From positions 1-6,523 of the forward strand of contig VGXH01000106.1 of the NCBI GenBank assembly GCA_016873405.1: DNA of 6,523 nucleotides, written 5' to 3'. The notes below the pieces were generated by a model. The model was given only the letters and a program-made list of their open reading frames with translations. It was not told where the DNA came from and ran no database searches. Shown here in pieces: positions 5,820-6,523 of the stretch; within the stretch, counting starts at the first letter, position 1; every line of letters starts with the position of its first letter. Both the position numbers and the translations under genes were made by a program. The stretch is from a bacterium. GTDB taxonomy: Bacteria > Krumholzibacteriota > Krumholzibacteria > LZORAL124-64-63.

Positions 5820-5894
5820 CTGCGGCTGGTCAATTGCCCTTCTGCGAAGGCGAAATCCGGTCTCGGCGAGGTCAACGTACCGCATCGGCGCCCG

Positions 5895-6335
5895 CTACGC
5901 CCTGGCCACCAGCGCCCCGCCCGCCACGATGAGCGCCGCTCCGGCCAGCAACCGCGGCACGTGGACCTCCCGGCTCTCGGCGAACAGGGCCAGCGCCAGC
6001 AGCACCACCACCAGGGTGTTGAGGTTGTAGAGGGGCGCCAGCTTCGACAGCGGCGCGCCGAAGCGGCCGAGGCCCACGACGACCGCGAGCATGCCCAGTC
6101 CCCAGCTCGCCCCGATGGCCAGGGCGACAGCGCTCGCCCGCGCCGTCAACGCGCGTTCCCCCAGGAACGGCAGGGCGACCAGGCCGGTTGCCGCCACGCC
6201 CAGCCCCACCAGCGGCAGGTACCAGCCGGCGCCGCCGCCGGCGCGGCCGTAGACTTTCTGCAGCGTGCCGGTGATGCCGAACAGCAGGGCGGGCAGCAGG
6301 CCGCCGACGAGCAGGCCTTTCCAGGCGGTGGGCAC
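5895..6335 (-). CDS. Half-size EamA/DMT-family transporter
   Basis: Predicted inner-membrane protein of 146 residues with about five hydrophobic segments (roughly 7-24, 38-58, 68-88, 103-120, 127-143), equal to one EamA domain. Typical drug/metabolite transporters have ten segments from two EamA domains; single-domain members work as homo- or heterodimers. Supporting signatures are the LLFGITGTLQKVYGR turn after TM1 and, at the end, LNTLVVVLLALALFAESREV followed by LLAGAALIVAGGALVA, the usual EamA pattern of a helix, a short charged loop with Glu, then a Gly-rich last helix. GTG at 6335 was chosen because GGAGG lies 6 nt upstream. The frame stays open to 6521, but that extension is Arg/Pro/Ala-rich, not membrane-like, and contains the tandem repeat. 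The stop is TAG. No partner half-transporter is in the window; one could lie beyond the right edge. Substrate cannot be inferred. Confidence 0.8.
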   Translation of the reverse strand: MPTAWKGLLVGGLLPALLFGITGTLQKVYGRAGGGAGWYLPLVGLGVAATGLVALPFLGERALTARASAVALAIGASWGLGMLAVVVGLGRFGAPLSKLAPLYNLNTLVVVLLALALFAESREVHVPRLLAGAALIVAGGALVARA

Positions 6336-6397
6336 GGGAAGCCTCCGGGGGCGGATGGGTTCGGGGAGCGGCGGCGCCGGCAGTCGTCTCGGCGCCA

Positions 6398-6445
6398 GCC
6401 TCGGCACTTGCCTCGACACTTGCCTCGACACTTGCTGCCGGGCTT
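6398..6445. repeat. 12-bp tandem repeat upstream of the transporter
   Basis: Three head-to-tail 12-bp units: GCCTCGGCACTT (6398-6409), then GCCTCGACACTT twice (6410-6421 and 6422-6433). The first differs from the others at one base. A fourth, degenerate unit GCTGCCGGGCTT follows (6434-6445). The length is a multiple of three, so in any open frame it encodes a 4-residue repeat, but it lies 63 nt or more upstream of the chosen GTG start and is best read as non-coding. Confidence 0.75.
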
Positions 6446-6459
6446 GCGCCGGCGCAAGC
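6442..6459. repeat. Perfect 18-bp palindrome next to the tandem repeat
   Basis: GCTTGCGCCGGCGCAAGC reads the same on both strands over all 18 bases, and its left half overlaps the last degenerate 12-bp unit. It lies about 110 nt upstream of the transporter start. It may be an operator for a dimeric regulator or a stem without loop; no promoter boxes are recognisable nearby. Confidence 0.55.
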
Positions 6460-6492
6460 GGGGCGACGCGGGCGCGCGCCTGCGCCACTGCG

Positions 6493-6514
6493 CCGCCCGA
6501 GCATCGCTCGGCGG
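6493..6514. terminator. Terminator-like hairpin at the right edge
   Basis: CCGCC-C-GAGC (6493-6502) pairs with GCTC-GGCGG (6506-6514) around the loop ATC: nine pairs with one bulged C. No T-run follows on either strand. If a minus-strand gene lies beyond the window, this could end it and separate it from the transporter. Confidence 0.3.
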
Positions 6515-6523
6515 GGCACAACC

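Noticed and set aside
5087..5875. 262-residue minus-strand open frame opposite the cysteine-cluster gene
   Set aside because: Arg/Ala-rich shadow frame with no motif. The plus-strand gene has an RBS and diagnostic cysteine motifs.
6336..6521. N-terminal extension of the transporter up to the window edge
   Set aside because: The extension is Arg/Pro/Ala-rich, has no membrane character and includes the tandem repeat. The GTG at 6335 has a strong RBS.

Overview
The window is very GC-rich (clearly around 70% or more), tightly packed, and uses GTG and TTG starts next to good GGAGG-type ribosome binding sites. This fits a high-GC, probably Gram-negative bacterium (a deltaproteobacterial-type or related environmental lineage is plausible). 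Nothing here fixes the taxon. No RNA gene, CRISPR array, insertion sequence or prophage gene was seen.

Layout. (1) 1-817, plus strand: the C-terminal ~271 residues of a CaCA-type Na+/Ca2+ exchanger, cut by the window edge. (2) 848-4858, minus strand: the core of the window, a compact four-gene operon. Its order in transcription is a sigma70-type promoter (perfect TTGACA), a ~115-nt leader, a KamA-family radical SAM lysine 2,3-aminomutase-like enzyme, a first D-Ala-D-Ala-ligase-like ATP-grasp enzyme (4-nt GTGA overlap), a second diverged ATP-grasp enzyme (16-nt gap), and a GNAT acetyltransferase (about 39-nt gap). A strong hairpin containing the stop codons of both the exchanger and the acetyltransferase closes the operon. 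(3) 4938-5108, minus strand: the last ~57 residues of a DUF1722 (YbgA-type) domain whose N-terminal half is gone. (4) 5210-5794, plus strand: a cysteine-cluster protein of the YkgJ type with a Pro/Ala/Arg-rich N-terminal extension. (5) 5895-6335, minus strand: a half-size EamA/DMT transporter. Upstream of it lie a 12-bp tandem repeat, a perfect 18-bp palindrome and a hairpin at the window end.

How the genes may work together. The aminomutase keeps the radical SAM cysteines, the PLP lysine and both aspartates that hold the lysine epsilon-amino group in the clostridial enzyme, so a cationic beta-amino acid such as beta-lysine is the likely product. Two carboxylate-amine ligases with different acceptor-site motifs and an acetyltransferase follow in the same operon. 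I infer a small pathway making an acylated, beta-amino-acid-containing dipeptide or tripeptide, conceptually similar to N-acetyl-beta-lysine or N-acetylglutaminylglutamine amide osmolytes. The product is unknown to me, and this operon is the best candidate here for an undescribed system.
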